Assembly: GCF_029633865.1 (NCBI RefSeq)
Contig: NC_079221.1
Coordinates: 35,001-99,000, forward strand
Reading direction: 5' to 3'
Source of the DNA: Lampris incognitus
Lineage: Eukaryota > Chordata > Actinopteri > Lampriformes > Lampridae
DNA length: 64,000 nt
The position numbers and the translations under genes are program-made. Position 1 is the stretch's first letter, and each line of letters begins with the position of its first letter. Shown in pieces: positions 34,066-48,365 of this stretch. The notes below the pieces were generated by a model that saw only the letters and a list, made by a program, of their open reading frames with translations, searched no databases and was not told the DNA's origin.

Positions 34066-37000
34066 AAACTCAATGGATGGCTCTATATCTTTCGGTTACG
34101 GTTGGGGTAAGAGTTTTATCTGCTCTGGCAGACAATCCTACAGACAATACCACAGCAATAGAGACCAACTCGTCGCAGTAGCCAAGCTAACCACGGCAAT
34201 GGTATTTCTGATGGAAAGTAGAGAGCTTCTCAGAGTAAAAGCTTTGCAAAAAATTAACGGACAGCGCTTTCTACATGTTTCGCTTGAGGTAGGGTTTGGG
34301 CTTATCTACTCAGTCAGACAATCTCACAACAAAATACCACAACAACAGAGAACAACTCTTAGCAGTAGCCAAGATATCCATGGCAAAGTCATTTCTGATG
34401 GACAGTACTGAGCTTTTCCAACTAGAAGGTTTGGATAAAATTAACAGATGGCTCATTCTACATCTTTCAGTAAGGGATGAGTTAGGCTAAGAGTTTTATC
34501 TGCTCAGGCAAACAAACCCACAGCAACAGTGACTACCTTTTCGCAGTAGCCAAGCTAACCATGGCAAAGGCATTTCTGAACATGGAGTGATAGTTTCAGA
34601 TAAAATTAACGGATGGCTCTTTCCACGTTTCGGTTGGGATAGGGTAAGGGTTTTACCTGCTAAGGCAGAAAATCCTACAGAGAATAACTTCGATAGACAA
34701 GCCAACTATGGTAATGGCATTTCAGATGGAATGTACAGAGCTTCTCCGAATAAAAATTTTGGATAAAATTAAGGGTTGGGTCTTTCCACATCTTTTGGTT
34801 CGAGTAGAGTTACGATAAGGATTTTATCTGGCCAGGCAGATAATCCCACGGCAACAGAGACCAACTCTTCATAGTAGCTAAATTAACCAGAGAAAAGTCA
34901 TTTCTGATGGAAAGTACCGAGCTCCTCAGACTGATAGTTTTGGATAACATTGCTGAACAGCTCTTTCTACATATTTCGCTTAGTTGTAAGGGTTTTATCA
35001 GCGCAGTCACACAATCCCACAAAAAATGACCACAACAACAGAGAATAATTCTTAGAAGTAGCCAGGCTATCTATGGCAAAGTCATTTCTGAAAGAAAGAA
35101 CCAAGCTTCTTAGAGTGAAAGTTTTGGATAAAATTAATGGAGGACTCTTTCTACATCTTTCGGTTAGGGATGAGTTAGGCTAAGATTTTTATCTGCTCGG
35201 GCAAACAATCCAACACACAATACCACAGCAACAGAGAATAATTCTTCGCAGTAGCATTTCTGAACATGGAATGATAGTTTCAGATAAAACTAACGGATTG
35301 CTCTTTCTAAATGTTTCGGTTGGGATAGGGTTTTACCTGCTCAGGCAGACAGACAATCTCACAGCAACAGAGGCTAACTCTTCGCAGTAGAAAAGCTCAC
35401 TATGGCAATGACATTTCTGATGGAAAGTACCAAGCTTCTCAAAGTGACAGTTTTTTCGATCTTATTAACGTATGCACTTCCTACAATGTTTCGGTTTGGT
35501 TGGCACAAGGGATTTACCTGCTCAGGCACACAATCCCACAGCAACAGAGAATTACTTCGTCGTAGACAAGCTAACCACAGCAATGGCACAGCTCTTCAAG
35601 TACCGAGCTTCTGAGTGATACTTTCAGGGCAAAAAATTGACAGAGGCCGTTTCTACATATTTCACTTAGGGTAAGGGTTTTATCAGCTCAGGCAGACAAT
35701 CGCACAAAGACTACCACAGCAACAGAGACTAACTCTTCGCAGTAGCCAAGCTCATTACGGCAATGGCATTTCTGATGAAAAGTACCAAACTTCTCGGAGT
35801 GAAAGTTCTGGATAACATTGCTGAACATCTCTTTCTACATATTTCGCTTAGTCTAAGGGTTTTATCAGCTCAATCAGACAATCCCACAACAACAAAGAAT
35901 AATTCTTAGCAGTAGCCAGGCTATCTATGGCAAAGTCATTTCTGAAAGAACGTACCAAGCTTCTCGGAGTGAAAGTTTTGGATAAAATTACTGGACAGCT
36001 CTTTCTACATATTTCGCTAAGCGAAAGGGTTTTATCAGCTCAGACAAACAATCGCACAGAGAACACCACAGCAACAGAGAATGACTCTTCATAGTAGCCA
36101 AGCTAACTGCAGCAATGGCATTCCTGATGGAAAGCACCAAGCTTCTCAGAGTGAAAGTTTTGTATAACATTAATGGACGGGTCTTTCTACATGTTTCACT
36201 TACGGTAAGGGTTTTATCTGTTCAGGCGGACAAACCCACAGAAATACAACAACAGAGACTAATTCTTCGTGGTAGCCAAGCTAACCACAGCAATGGCATT
36301 TCTGATGGACAGTACCAAACTTCTTGGAGGGAAAGATTTGGGTAAAATTAATGCCCGGCTTTTTTACATATTTCGCTTAGTGTAAGAGTTTTATCCGTTT
36401 AGGCGGACAATCCCTCAGAAATACAACAGCAACAGAGACCAACTCTTCGTGGTAGCCAAGCTAACCACGGCAATGGAATTTCTGAAGCAAAGAACCGAGC
36501 TTCTTGGAGTGAATGTTTTGCATAAAATTAACGGACGGCTATTCCTACATGTTTTGGTTGGGTTAGGGTAAGTGTGTTACCTGTTTAAGCAGACAATCGC
36601 AGAAATACAACAGCAACAGAGACTACCCCTTCATTGTAGCCAAGCTAACTACGAAAATGGAATTTCTGATGGAAAGTACCAAGCTACTTGTAGTAAAAGT
36701 TTTGGATAAAATTACTGAACGGCTTTTTCTATATATTTCGCTTAGTTCTAATGGCATTATCTGCTCAGGCAGACAATCGCACAGAGAATATCACAGCAAC
36801 AGAGACTAACTCTTCGCATTAGCGAAGCTAACCACCGCAATGGCATTTCTGAAGGAAAGAACCGAGCTTCTCGGACTGAAAATTTTGGATGAAATTAACG
36901 GAGTGCTTTCTAAATGTTTCGCTTGAATTAAGGGGTTTATCTGTTTAGGCGGACAATCTCTCAGAAATACAACAGCGACAGAGACTAACTCTTCGTGGTA

Positions 37001-37684
37001 GCCAAGGTAACCACGGCAATGGCATTTTTGAAGGAGAAACCGAGCATCTTGGAGTGAAAGTTTTGGACAAAATTAACAGATGACTCTTACATGTTTTGGT
37101 TGGGTTAGGGTAAGGGTGTTACCCGTTTAAGCAGATAATCGCAAAAAAATACCATAGCAACAGAGACTAACTCTTCGTAGTAGCCAAACTAACTGCAGCA
37201 ATGGCATTCCTGATGGAAAGCACCAAGCAACTCAGAGTGAAAGTTTTGTATAACATTAATGGACGGCTATTTCTACATGTTTCACTTACGGTAAAGGTTT
37301 TATCTGTTCAGGCGGACAAACCCACAGAAATACAACAACAACAGAGACTAACTCTTCACAGTAGCCAAGCCAACCACGGCAATGGCATTTCTGATGGAAA
37401 GCACCAACCTTCTCGGAGTGAAAGTTTCGGATCAAATTAATGGATGGCTCTTTCTACATGTTTCACTTATGGTAAAAGTTTTATCAGCTCAGGCAGACAA
37501 TCGCACAGAGACTACCACAGCAATAGAGACCAACTCTTCGCAGTAGCCAAGCTAACCACGCCAATTGCATTCCTGAAGAACCAAGCTTCTCGTAGTAAAA
37601 GTTTTGGATAAAAATCAACGGATGGTCCTTGCTACATGTTTTGGTTGACGTAGTGTTTGAGTTTAGGGTCAAGTTTTTCTGCTC
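34066..37684 (+). repeat. Satellite block 6
   Basis: About 20 monomers. It includes at 36831-37080 a run of variants matching the monomers that flank the gypsy element, but uninterrupted. Confidence 0.9.
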
Positions 37685-38360
37685 AGGCGGACAGTGCCCA
37701 ACCGCTGGCTTAGCGATACCCCAATATGAGAGTTATGGAGAGATTGATGGGATCAATTTGGATGTTTTTTGTTCTTTACAACTGATCTGCCACTGTCCTG
37801 TATTTTGATTAGTTTATCCCGTGTGAAACTTGAAAAATTGCTGGTGAGGTTTGGAGCATTATAAATCTTTTTTTTTTAATTGAAGTTCTTCGCTATGGCA
37901 GTTTGTTTTTAAAGTAAAGTTTCAATAAAATTGATATATTTCTCCATTTTACCAATCAGAGGATGCATCTTGCCTCAAAAGCACACAGCTTGAGATTATC
38001 CACCGTTTATCCCGTTTTAAACTTGAAAAGTTGTTGGTGGAGTTTGGAGCATTATAACTGATTTTTTTTTTAATCCAAGTTCACTGCTATTGCAGTGTAA
38101 TGTTTTTAGGGTTAGGTTTAGAATAAAAGTAATTGATGGCTTTCTCAATTTTTTTTTTCTTTTACCACTCAGAGCACACTCTTTGCCTCAAAAGCACAGA
38201 ACTTGCAATCAAATCACTTCTCTGTACCTGCTTCATGCTCAGGAAGCAGCACCACAGCTCATCATCGTGGGTGGCGGACTCACACTTAGAAAAATTTTTC
38301 AAGCCAAGAACGACAGAAAAGACCGCTGAAAGTGTAGTCTTCTGAATCTTTTGGTTAGGA
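37685..38360 (+). repeat. Spacer type B, copy 3 (long form)
   Basis: Same layout as copy 2, about 5.5 kb to the left. Confidence 0.85.
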
Positions 38361-38979
38361 TTAGGTTCGCATAATTTGATGGAAAAGGCATTTCTGATGG
38401 AAAGTACCGAGCTTCTCGAAATGAAAGTTTGGGATAAAATTAATGGATGTCTCTTTCTACATCTTTTGGCCAGGGTTGGCGTAGGGTTACAGTGAGGGTT
38501 TTTCCTACTCAAAAGTGCTTCCACAGAGAATACTACAGCAACGGACACTTTCTGCCTGAGCAGATAAAACTCTTATACTAAACCTATCCCAACCCTTACA
38601 GAAAGATGTATAAAGAGCCATCCGTTAATTATACGCAAACCTTAAGCGTCGTGACAGTATTTTCCGTCAAATACCATTGCCGTGGTTAGCTTGACTTCTG
38701 CTAAGAATTAATCCCACAAAGAATACCATAGCAACAGAGACTGTCTTGGCGGTTGCCAAGCTAACCATTGCAATGGCATTTCTGATGGAAAGTACAGAGC
38801 TTCGGATAAAAATCAACATAAGGCTCTTTCAACACGTAAGAGTAGGGTTTGTGTTAAAGGTTTTACCTGCTCAGGCAGAAAATCCCACAGCAACAGAGAT
38901 TAACTCTTCATGTTAGCCACGCCAACCATGGCAATGGCATTTTTGATGGGAAATACTAGGCTTCTCCGAGTGAAAGGTA
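38361..38979 (+). repeat. Satellite monomers between B and A spacers, copy 3
   Basis: Same order as the other B-to-A intervals. The last direct monomer has lost about 20 bp after AGAGCTTC. Confidence 0.85.
38548..38708 (-). repeat. Inverted monomer 5
   Basis: CTTTCTGCCTGAGCAGATAA through GCTTGACTTCTGCTAAG, reverse complement of monomer boxes. Confidence 0.85.
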
Positions 38980-39570
38980 AGGGTTAGAGAGTTGAATGCC
39001 AGAGCCAACATATGTCAACCAGGCGCCTCAACAATGCCCAAATACTGGCTTACAGATACCCCCTGGTTTAGGGTTACGAATTTGGAGAGAGTTTGATCGA
39101 TTGAGCATAGGATCTATTTGGAGGTCGTTTATTCTTTACACTTGATCCCCCATTGTCTTCCCTCTTGATTAGTTTATCCCGTTTTAAACTTGAAAAGTTG
39201 TTGGTGGGGTTTGCAGCAATACAAGTGGGTTTCTTTTATTGAATTGCACTTCTACAATTGTCATGTTTTTAGGGTTAGGACTAAGTTTTAGGGGTAGGTT
39301 TAGATAAAATTGATGAATTTCTACATTTTTGCCCCTCCTTTTTACCACACCGAACATGCTCCTTCCTCTTGATAACTACATAAAAGCAACACTGATCGGT
39401 CACCAAAAGCACATAGCGAGTGATTAAACCACTTCTCTGTACCTGCTTCGCGGTCATGGAGAAGCACCCAAGGCTCTTCATGGTGAGTGGCGGGACTCGC
39501 ACTTTAGAAAAACATTTCTCAAGATAAAAACTAAAGAAATTATTCCCGAAATTACTGTTGGGTTTTGATA
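38980..39570 (+). repeat. Spacer type A, copy 5
   Basis: Landmarks as in type A copy 4. Confidence 0.85.
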
Positions 39571-42509
39571 AACTCAATGGATGGCTCCATCTTTCGGTTA
39601 CGGTTGGGGTAAGAGTTTTATCTGCTCTGGCAGACGATCCTACAGCAATAGAGACCAACTCGTCGCAGTAGCCAAGCTAACCACGGCAAGGGTATTTCTG
39701 ATGGAAAGTAGAGAGCTTCTCAGAGTAAAAGCTTTGCATAAAATTAACGGACAGCGCTTTCTACATGTTTCGCTTGAGGTAGGATTTGGGTTAGGTTAAG
39801 GGTTTTATCTGCTCAGCCACACAATCCCAAAGAAAATACCACAGCAACAAAGACTAACTCTTCATAGTAGCCAAACTAACCACAGCAAAGTCATTTCTGA
39901 TGGAAAGTACCGAGCTTCTCGGAGTGATAGTTCCGGATGAAATTAACAGACGACTCTTTCTACATGTTTCACGTAAGAGTAAGGGTTTTATCTGCTCAGC
40001 CAGATAATCCCAAAGAAATACCACAGCAACAGACAGTCTTGGTGGTAGCCAAGCCAACCATGGCAATGGCATTTCTGATGGAGAGTAGCAAGCTTCTCGA
40101 AGCGATAGTTTTGGGTAAAATAAACGGATGGCTCTTTCTACACGTTTCGGTTGGTTTAGGGTAAGTGTTTTACCTGCTCAGGCAGACAATCCCACACAGA
40201 ATAGCAAAGCAACAGAGACTAACACTTCACGGTAGTCAAGCTAAACACAGCAATGAAAATTCTGAAATAAAGTACCGACTTTCTCGTACTCAAAATTTTG
40301 GATCAAACTAACTGACTTTCTTCATGTTTTGGTTGAGGTAGGGTTTGGGATTGGTTAAGGGTTTTATGTGCTCAGGTAAACAATCTCACAGCAACAGAGA
40401 CTAACCCTTCGCAGTAGCAAAGCTCACCACGGCAATGGCATTTCGGGTTGGAAAATACCCAGCTTCTCGGAGTGACAGTTTTGGATCTTATTGACGCATG
40501 CTCTTGCTACAATGTTCTGATTAGGTTAGCGCAAGCGTTTTACCTACTCAGACAGACAATCCCATAGCAACAGAGACTAACTTCGTCGTAGCCAAGCTAA
40601 CCACAGCAATGGCACTGCTCTTTTCAAGTACCGGGTTTGAGTGACAGCTTCGGAAAAAAAATTTCACGGAGGCTGTTTCTAAATGTTTCACTTCGGGTAA
40701 GGGTTTTATCAGCTCAGGCAGACAATCGCACAGAGAATACCACAGCAACAGAGACTAACTCTTCGTAGTAGCCAAACTAACCACAGCAAAGTCATTTCTG
40801 ATGGAAGGTACCGAGCTTCTCGGAGTGATAGTTCCGGATGAAATTAACAGACGACTCTTTCTACATGTTTCACGTAAGAGTAAGGGTTTTATCTGCTCAG
40901 CCAGATAATCCCACAGAAATACCGCAGCAACAGACAGTCTTGGTGGTAGCCAAGCCAACCATGGCAATGGCATTTCTGATGGAGTGTAGCAAGCTTCTCG
41001 CAGCGATAGTTTTGGGTAAAATAAACGGATGGCTCTTTCTACATGTTTCGGTTGGTTTAGGGTAAGCGTTTTACCTGCTCAGGCAGACAATCCCACACAG
41101 AATACCACAGCAACAGAGACTAACTCTTCGTAGTAGCCAAGTTAACTACGGCAACGGCATTCCTGATGGAAAGTACCAAGCTTCTCGGAGTGAAAATTTT
41201 GGGTAAAATTAATGGACGGCTCTATCTACATGTTTCGCTTAGCGTTTTATCAGCTCAGGCACTCAGTCACACAGAAAACACCACAGCAACAGAGACTAAC
41301 TCTTCGTAGTAGCCAAGCTAACTACGGCAACGGCATTCCTGATGGAAAGTAACAAGCTTCTCGGAGTGAAAGTATTGGATAAAATTAACGGACGGCTCTA
41401 TGTTTCGCTTAGTGTAAGGGTTTTATCAGATCAGGCAGACAATCGCACAGACAATACCACAGCAACAGAGACTAACTCCTCACAGTAGCCAAGCTAACCA
41501 CGGCAATGGCATTCCTGATGGAAAGTACCAAGCTTCTCGGTGTGAAAGTTTTCGATAACATTAATGGACGGCTCTTTTTAAATGTTTCACTTAGGGTAAG
41601 GGTTTTATCTGTTCAGTCGGACAATCCCGCAGAAATACAACAGCAAGAGAGACTAACTCTTTGTGGTAGCCAAGCAAACCAGGGCAATGGCATTACTGAA
41701 GGGAAGTACCAAGATTCTCGGAGTGAAAGTTTTGGATAAAATTACTGGACAGCTCTTTCTACATGTTTCGCGTAGTGTAAGGGTTTTATCAGCTCAGGCA
41801 GACAATCACCCAGAGAACACCACAGCAACAGAGTCTAACTCTTCGTAGTAGCCAAGCTAACTACGGCAATGGCAGTACTGATGGAAAGTACCAAGCTTCT
41901 CGGAGTGAAAATTTTGGGTAAAATTAATGGACGGCTCTTTCTACATGTTTCGTCTAGCCTTTTATCAGCTCAAGCAGTCAATCGCACAGAGAACACCACA
42001 GCAACAGAGACTAACTCTTCATAGCAGCCAAGCTAACTACGGCAATGGCATTTCTGATGGAAAGTACCAAGCCTCTCGGAGTGAAAGTCTTGGATAAAAT
42101 TAATGGGCGGCTCTATGTTTCGCTTAGTGTAAGGGTTTTATCAGCACAGACAATACCACAGCAACAGAGACCAACTCCTCACAGTAGCCAAGCTAACCAC
42201 GGCAATTGCATTTATGATGGAAAGTACCAAGCTTCTCGGAGTCAAACTCTTGGATAAAATTAACGGATGGCTCCTTCTATGTTTCGCTTAGTGTAAGGGT
42301 TTTATCAGCTCAGGCAGACAATCGCACAGAGAATACCACAGCAACAGAGACCAACTCCTCGCAGTAGCCAAGCGAACCACGCCAATTGCATTCCTGAAGG
42401 AAAGAACCAAGCTTCTCGTAGTAAAAGTTTTGGATAAAATCAACGGATGGTCCTTGCTACATGTTTTGGTTGACGTAGTGTTTGAGTTTAGGGTCAAGTT
42501 TTTCTGCTC
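39571..42509 (+). repeat. Satellite block 7
   Basis: About 16 monomers. A pair of monomers (about 39850-40190) is repeated at about 40755-41090, about 900 bp apart. Confidence 0.9.
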
Positions 42510-43170
42510 AGGCGGACAGTGCCCAACCGCTGGCTTAGCGATACCCCAATATGAGAGTTATGGAGAGATTGATGGGTTCAATTTGGATGTTTTTTGTTCT
42601 TTACAACTGATCTGCCACTGTCCTGTGTTTTGATTAGTTTATCCCGTGTGAAACTTGAAAAATTGCTGGTTAGGTTTGGAGCATTATAAATGATTTTTTT
42701 TTAATTGAAGTTCTTTGCTATGGCAGTTTGTTTTTAAAGTTATGTTTCAATAAAATTGATAGATTTCTCCATTTTACCAATCAGAGGATGCATCTTGCCT
42801 CAAAAGCACACAGCTTGAGATTATCCACCGTTTATCCTGTTTTAAACTTGAAAAGTTGTTGGTGGGGTTAGGAGCATTAAGTGATTTTTTTTTAATTGAA
42901 GTCCACTGCTATTGCAGTTTAATGTTTTTAGGGTTAGGTTTAAAATAAAAGTAATTGATGGCTTTCTCAATTTTTTCTTTTACCACTCAGAGCACAATCT
43001 TTGCCTCAAAAGCACAGAACTTGTAATCAAATCACTTCGCTGTACCTGCTTCATGCTCAGGAAGAAGCACCGCAGCTCATCATCGTGGGTGGCGGACTCA
43101 CACTTAAACATTTTTCAAGCCAAGAACGACAGAAATGACCGCTGAAAGTGTAGTCTTCTGAATCTTTTGG
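42510..43170 (+). repeat. Spacer type B, copy 4
   Basis: Long form. Start of the first 3.96 kb unit's spacer. Confidence 0.85.
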
Positions 43171-43809
43171 TTAGGATTAGGTTTGCATAATTTGATAGAA
43201 ATGGTATTTCTGATGGAAAGTACCGAGCTTCTCAAAATGAAAGTTTTGGATAAAATTAATGGATGTCTTTTTCTACATCTTTTGGCCAGGGTTGGCGTAG
43301 GGTTACAATGAGCGTTTTTCCTACTCAAAAGTACTTCCACAGAGAATACCACAGCAACAGACACTGTCTGCCTGAGCAGATAAAACTCTTACACTAAACC
43401 TATCCCAACCCTTACAGAAAGATGTAGAATGAGCCATCCGTTAATTATATCCAAACCTTAAGCTCCGTGACAGTATTTTCCGTCAAATACCATTGCCGTG
43501 GTTAGCTTGACTTCTGCCAAGAATTAATCCCACAAAGAATACCATAGCAACAGAGACTGTCTTGGCGGTTGCCAAGCTAACCATTGCAATGGCATTTCTG
43601 ATGGAAAGTACAGAGCTTCTCGGTGTGAAAGGTTTGGATAAAATTCAACATACGGCTCTTTCAACACGCAAGGGTAGGGTTTGTGTTAAGGTAAAGGTTT
43701 TACCTGCTCAGGCAGAAAATCCCACAGCAACAGAGATTAACTCTTCATGTTAGCCACGCCAACCATGGCAATGGCACTTTTGATGGGAAATACTAGGCTT
43801 CTCTGAGTG
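43171..43809 (+). repeat. Satellite monomers between B and A spacers, copy 4
   Basis: Direct, inverted, direct order. Confidence 0.85.
43374..43526 (-). repeat. Inverted monomer 6
   Basis: CTGTCTGCCTGAGCAGATAA through TTAGCTTGACTTCTGCC. Confidence 0.85.
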
Positions 43810-44400
43810 AAAGGTAAGGGTTAGAGAATTGAATGCCAGAGCCAACATATGTCAACCAGGCGCCTCAACAATGCCCAAATACTGGCTTACAGATACCCCC
43901 AGGTTTAGGGTTACGAATTTGGAGAGAGTTTGATGGATTGGGTATAGGATCTATTTGGAGGTTTATTCTTTACACTTGATCCCCCATTGTCTTCCCTCTT
44001 GATTAGTTTATCCCGTTTTAAACTTGAAAAGTTGTTGGTGGGGTTTGCAGCAATACAAGTGTTTCTTTTATTGAATTGCACTTCTACAATTGTCATGTTT
44101 TTAGGGTTAGGACTAAGTTTTAGGGGTAGGTTTAGATAAAATTGATGAATTTCTACATTTTTGCCCCTCCTTTTTACCACACCGAACATGCTCCTTCCTC
44201 TTGATAACTCTATAAAAAGCAACACTGAATGGTCACCAAAAGCACATAGCGAGTGATTAAACCACTTCTCTGTACCTGCTTCGCGGTCAGGGAGAAGCAC
44301 CCCAGGCTCATCATGGTGGGTGGCGTGACTCGCACTTTAGAAAAACATTTCTCAAGATAAAAACTAAAGAAATTATCCCCGAAATTAGTATTAGGTTTTG
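43810..44400 (+). repeat. Spacer type A, copy 6
   Basis: Landmarks as in the other type A copies, with GTGGGTGGCGTGACTCGCAC near the right end. Confidence 0.85.
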
Positions 44401-46474
44401 ATAAACTCAATGGATGGCTCTATATCTTTTGGTTACGGTTGGGGTAAGAGTTCTATCTGCTCTGGCAGACAATCCTACAGACAATACCACAGCAATAGAG
44501 ACCAACTCATCGCAGTAGCCAAGCTTACCACGGCAATGGTATTTCTGATGGAAAGTAGAGAGCTTCTCAGAGTAAAAGCTTTGCATAAAATTAACGGATA
44601 GCGCTTTCTACATGTTTCGCTTGAGGTAGGATTTGAGTTAAGGTAAGGGTTTTATCTGCTCAGCCACACAATCGCAAAGAAAATACCACAGCAACAGAGA
44701 CTAACTCTTCATAGTGGCCAAACTAACCACAGCAAAGTCATTTCTGATGGAAAGTACCGAGCTTCTCGGAGTGATAGTTCCGGATGAAATTAACAGACGA
44801 CTCTTTCTACATGTTTCACGTAAGAGTTTTATCTGCTCAGCCAGATAATCCCACAGAAATACCGCAGCAACAGACAGTCTTGGTGGTAGCCAAGCCAACC
44901 ATGGCAATGGCATTTCTGATGGAGAGTAGCAAGCTTCTCGCAGCGATCGTTTTGGGTAAAATAAACGGATGGCTCTTTCTACATGTTTCGGTTGGTTTAG
45001 GGTAAGCGTTTTACCTGCTCAGGCAGACAATCCCACACAGAATAGCAAAGCAACAGAGACTAACACTTCACGGTAGCCAAGCTAAACACAGCAATGAAAA
45101 TTCTGAAATAAAGTACCGACTTTCTCGTACTCAAAATTTTGGATCAAACTAACTGACTTTCTTCATGTTTTGGTTGAGGTAGGATTTGGTTAAGGGTTTT
45201 ATGTGCTCAGGCAAACAATCTCACAGCAACTGAGACTAACCCTTTGCAGTAGCAAAGCTCACCACGGCAATGGCATTTCGGATGGAAAGTACCCAGCTTC
45301 TCGGAGTGACAGTTTTGGATCTTATTGACGTATGCTCTTGCTACAATGTTCCGATTAGGTTAGCGCACGTGTTTTACCTGCTCAGACAGACAATCCCACA
45401 GCAACAGAGACCAACTTCGTCGTAGCCACGCCAACCACAGCAATGGCACGGCTCTTTTCAAGTACCGGGTTTGAGCGACAGCTTCGGAAAATTTTTTTTC
45501 ACGGAGGCTGTTTCTACATGTTTCACTTAGAGTAAGGGTTTTATCTGTTCAGTCGGACAATCCCGCAGAAATACAATAGCAACAGAGACTAACTCTTCGT
45601 GGTAGCCAAGCTAACTACGGCAATGGCATTCCTGATGAAAAGTATCAAGTTTCTTGCAGTGAAACTTGTGGATAAAATTAATGAACGGCTATTCTACATA
45701 TTTCACTTATAGTAAGGGTTTTATCTGTTCAGTCGGAAAATCCCGCAGAAACACAATAGCAACAGAGACTGTCTGCCTAAGTAGATAAAACCCTTATACT
45801 AAACCTATCCCAACCCTTACAAAAAGATGTAGAAAGAGCCAGCCGCTAATTATATCTGAACCAAAGCTCCGAAACACCAGATATACCATTGCCGTGGTTA
45901 GCTTGGCTCCTGCTAAGAATTAATCCCACAAATACCATAGCAACAGACACTGTCTTGGAGGTTGCCAAGCTAACAATAACATTTCTGATGGAAAGTACAG
46001 AGCTTCTCGGTATGCAAGATTTGGATAAAACTAACAGACGGCTCTTTCAACACGTTTGGGTTGGGGTTTGTATTAGGGTAAAGGTTTTATCGGCTAAGGC
46101 AGCAAATCCCACAGAAAACCCCACATTAACAGACCAACTCTTCGCGGTAGCCAAACTAACCACGGCAACAGCATTTCTGATGGAAAGTACCAAGCTTCTC
46201 GGAGTGAAAGTCTTGGATAAAATTAATGGACGGCCCTTTCTATATGTTTCGCTTAGTTTAAGAGTTTTATCAGCTCAGGCAGACAATCGCACAGAGAATA
46301 CCACAGCAACAGAGACTGACTCTTCGCAGCAGCCAAGCTAACCACGCCAATTGCATTTCTGATGGAAAGTACCAAGCTTCTCGTAGTAAAAGTTTTGGAT
46401 AAAATCAACGGATGGTCCTTGCTACATGTTTTGGTTTACGTAGTGTTTGAGTTTAGGGTCAAGTTTTTCTGCTC
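44401..46474 (+). repeat. Satellite block 8
   Basis: About 11 monomers, one inverted. Confidence 0.9.
45769..45922 (-). repeat. Inverted monomer 7
   Basis: CTGTCTGCCTAAGTAGATAA through TAGCTTGGCTCCTGCTAAGA. Confidence 0.85.
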
Positions 46475-47135
46475 AGGCGGACGGTGCCCAACCGCTGGCT
46501 TAGCGATACCCCAATATGAGAGTTATGGAGAGATTGAAGGGTTCAATTTGGATGTTTTTTGTTCTTTACAACTGATCTGCCACTGTCCTGTATTTTGATT
46601 AGTTTATCCCGTGTTAAACTTTAAAAATTGCTGGTGAGGTTTGGAGCATTATAAATGATTTGTTTTTAATTGAAGTTCTTTGCTATGGCAGTTTGTTTTT
46701 AGAGTTATGTTTCAATAAAATTGATAGATTTCTCCATTTTACCAATCAGAGGATGCATCTTGCCTCAAAAGCACACAGCTTGAGATTATCCACCGTTTAT
46801 CCTGTTTTAAACTTGAAAAGTTGTTGGTGGGGTTTGGAGCATTAAGTGATTTTTTTTTAATTGAAGTCCACTGCTATTGCAGTTTAATGTTTTTAGGGTT
46901 AGGTTTAAAATAAAAGTAATTGATGGCTTTCTCAATTTTTTCTTTTACCACTCAGAGCACAATCTTTTCCTCAAAAGCACAGAACTTGTAATCAAATCAC
47001 TTCGCTGTACCTGCTTCATGCTCAGGAAGAAGCACCGCAGCTCATCATCGTGGGTGGCGGACTCACACAAACATTTTTCAAGCCAAGAACGACAGAAATG
47101 ACCGCTGAAAGTGTAGTCTTCTGAATCTTTTGGTT
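46475..47135 (+). repeat. Spacer type B, copy 5
   Basis: Near-identical to type B copy 4. Confidence 0.85.
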
Positions 47136-47774
47136 AGGATTAGGTTTGCATAATTTGATAGAAATGGTATTTCTGATGGAAAGTACCGAGCTTCTCAAAA
47201 TGAAAGTTTTGGATAAAATTAATGGTTGTCTTTTTCTACATCTTTTGGCCAGGGTTGGCGAAGGGTTACAGTGAGCGTTTTTCCTACTCAAAAGTACTTC
47301 CACAGAGAATACCACAGCAACAGACACTGTCTGCCTGAGCAGATAAAACTCTTACACTAAACCTATCCCAACCCTTACAGAAAGATGTAGAATGAGCCAT
47401 CCGTTAATTATATCCAAACCTTAAGCTCCGTGACAGTATTTTCCGTCAAATACCATTGCCGTGGTTAGCTTGACTTCTGCCAAGAATTAATCCCACAAAG
47501 AATACCATAGCAACAGAGACTGTCTTGGCGGTTGCCAAGCTAACCATTGCAATGGCATTTCTGATGGAAAGTACAGAGCTTCTCGGTGTGAAAGGTTTGG
47601 ATAAAATTCAACATACGGCTCTTTCAACACGCAAGGGTAGGGTTTGTGTTAAGGTAAAGGTTTTACCTGCTCAGGCAGAAAATCCCACAGTAACAGAGAT
47701 TAACTCTTCATGTTAGCCACGCCAACCATGGCAATGGCACTTTTGATGGGAAATACTAGGCTTCTCTGAGTGAA
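47136..47774 (+). repeat. Satellite monomers between B and A spacers, copy 5
   Basis: Direct, inverted, direct order; near-identical to copy 4. Confidence 0.85.
47327..47488 (-). repeat. Inverted monomer 8
   Basis: Near-identical to inverted monomer 6. Confidence 0.85.
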
Positions 47775-48365
47775 AGGTAAGGGTTAGAGAATTGAATGCC
47801 AGAGCCAACATATGTCAACCAGGCGCCTCAACAATGCCCAAACACTGGCTTACAGATACCCCCAGGTTTAGGGTTACGAATTTGGAGAGAGTTTGATGGA
47901 TTGGGTATAGGATCTATTTGGAGGTTGTTTATTCTTTACACTTGATCCCCCATTGTCTTCCCTCTTGATTAGTTTATCCCGTTTTAAACTTGAAAAGTTG
48001 TTGGTGGGGTTTGCAGCAATACAAGTGTGTTTCTTTTATTGAATTGCACTTCTACAATTGTCATGTTTTTAGGGTTAGGACTAAGTTTTAGGGGTAGGTT
48101 TAGATAAAATTGATGAATTTCTACATTTTTGCCCCTCCTTTTTACCACACCGAACATGCTCCTTCCTCTTGATAACTATAAAAAGCAACACTGAATGGTC
48201 ACCAAAAGCCCAGAGCGAGTGATTAAACCACTTCTCTGTACCTGCTTCGTGGTCAGGGAGAAGCACCCCAGGCTCATCATGGTGGGTGGCGTGACTCGCA
48301 CTTTAGAAAAACATTTCTCAAGATAAAAACTAAAGAAATTATCCCCGAAATTAGTATTAGGTTTT
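47775..48365 (+). repeat. Spacer type A, copy 7
   Basis: Near-identical to type A copy 6. Confidence 0.85.
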
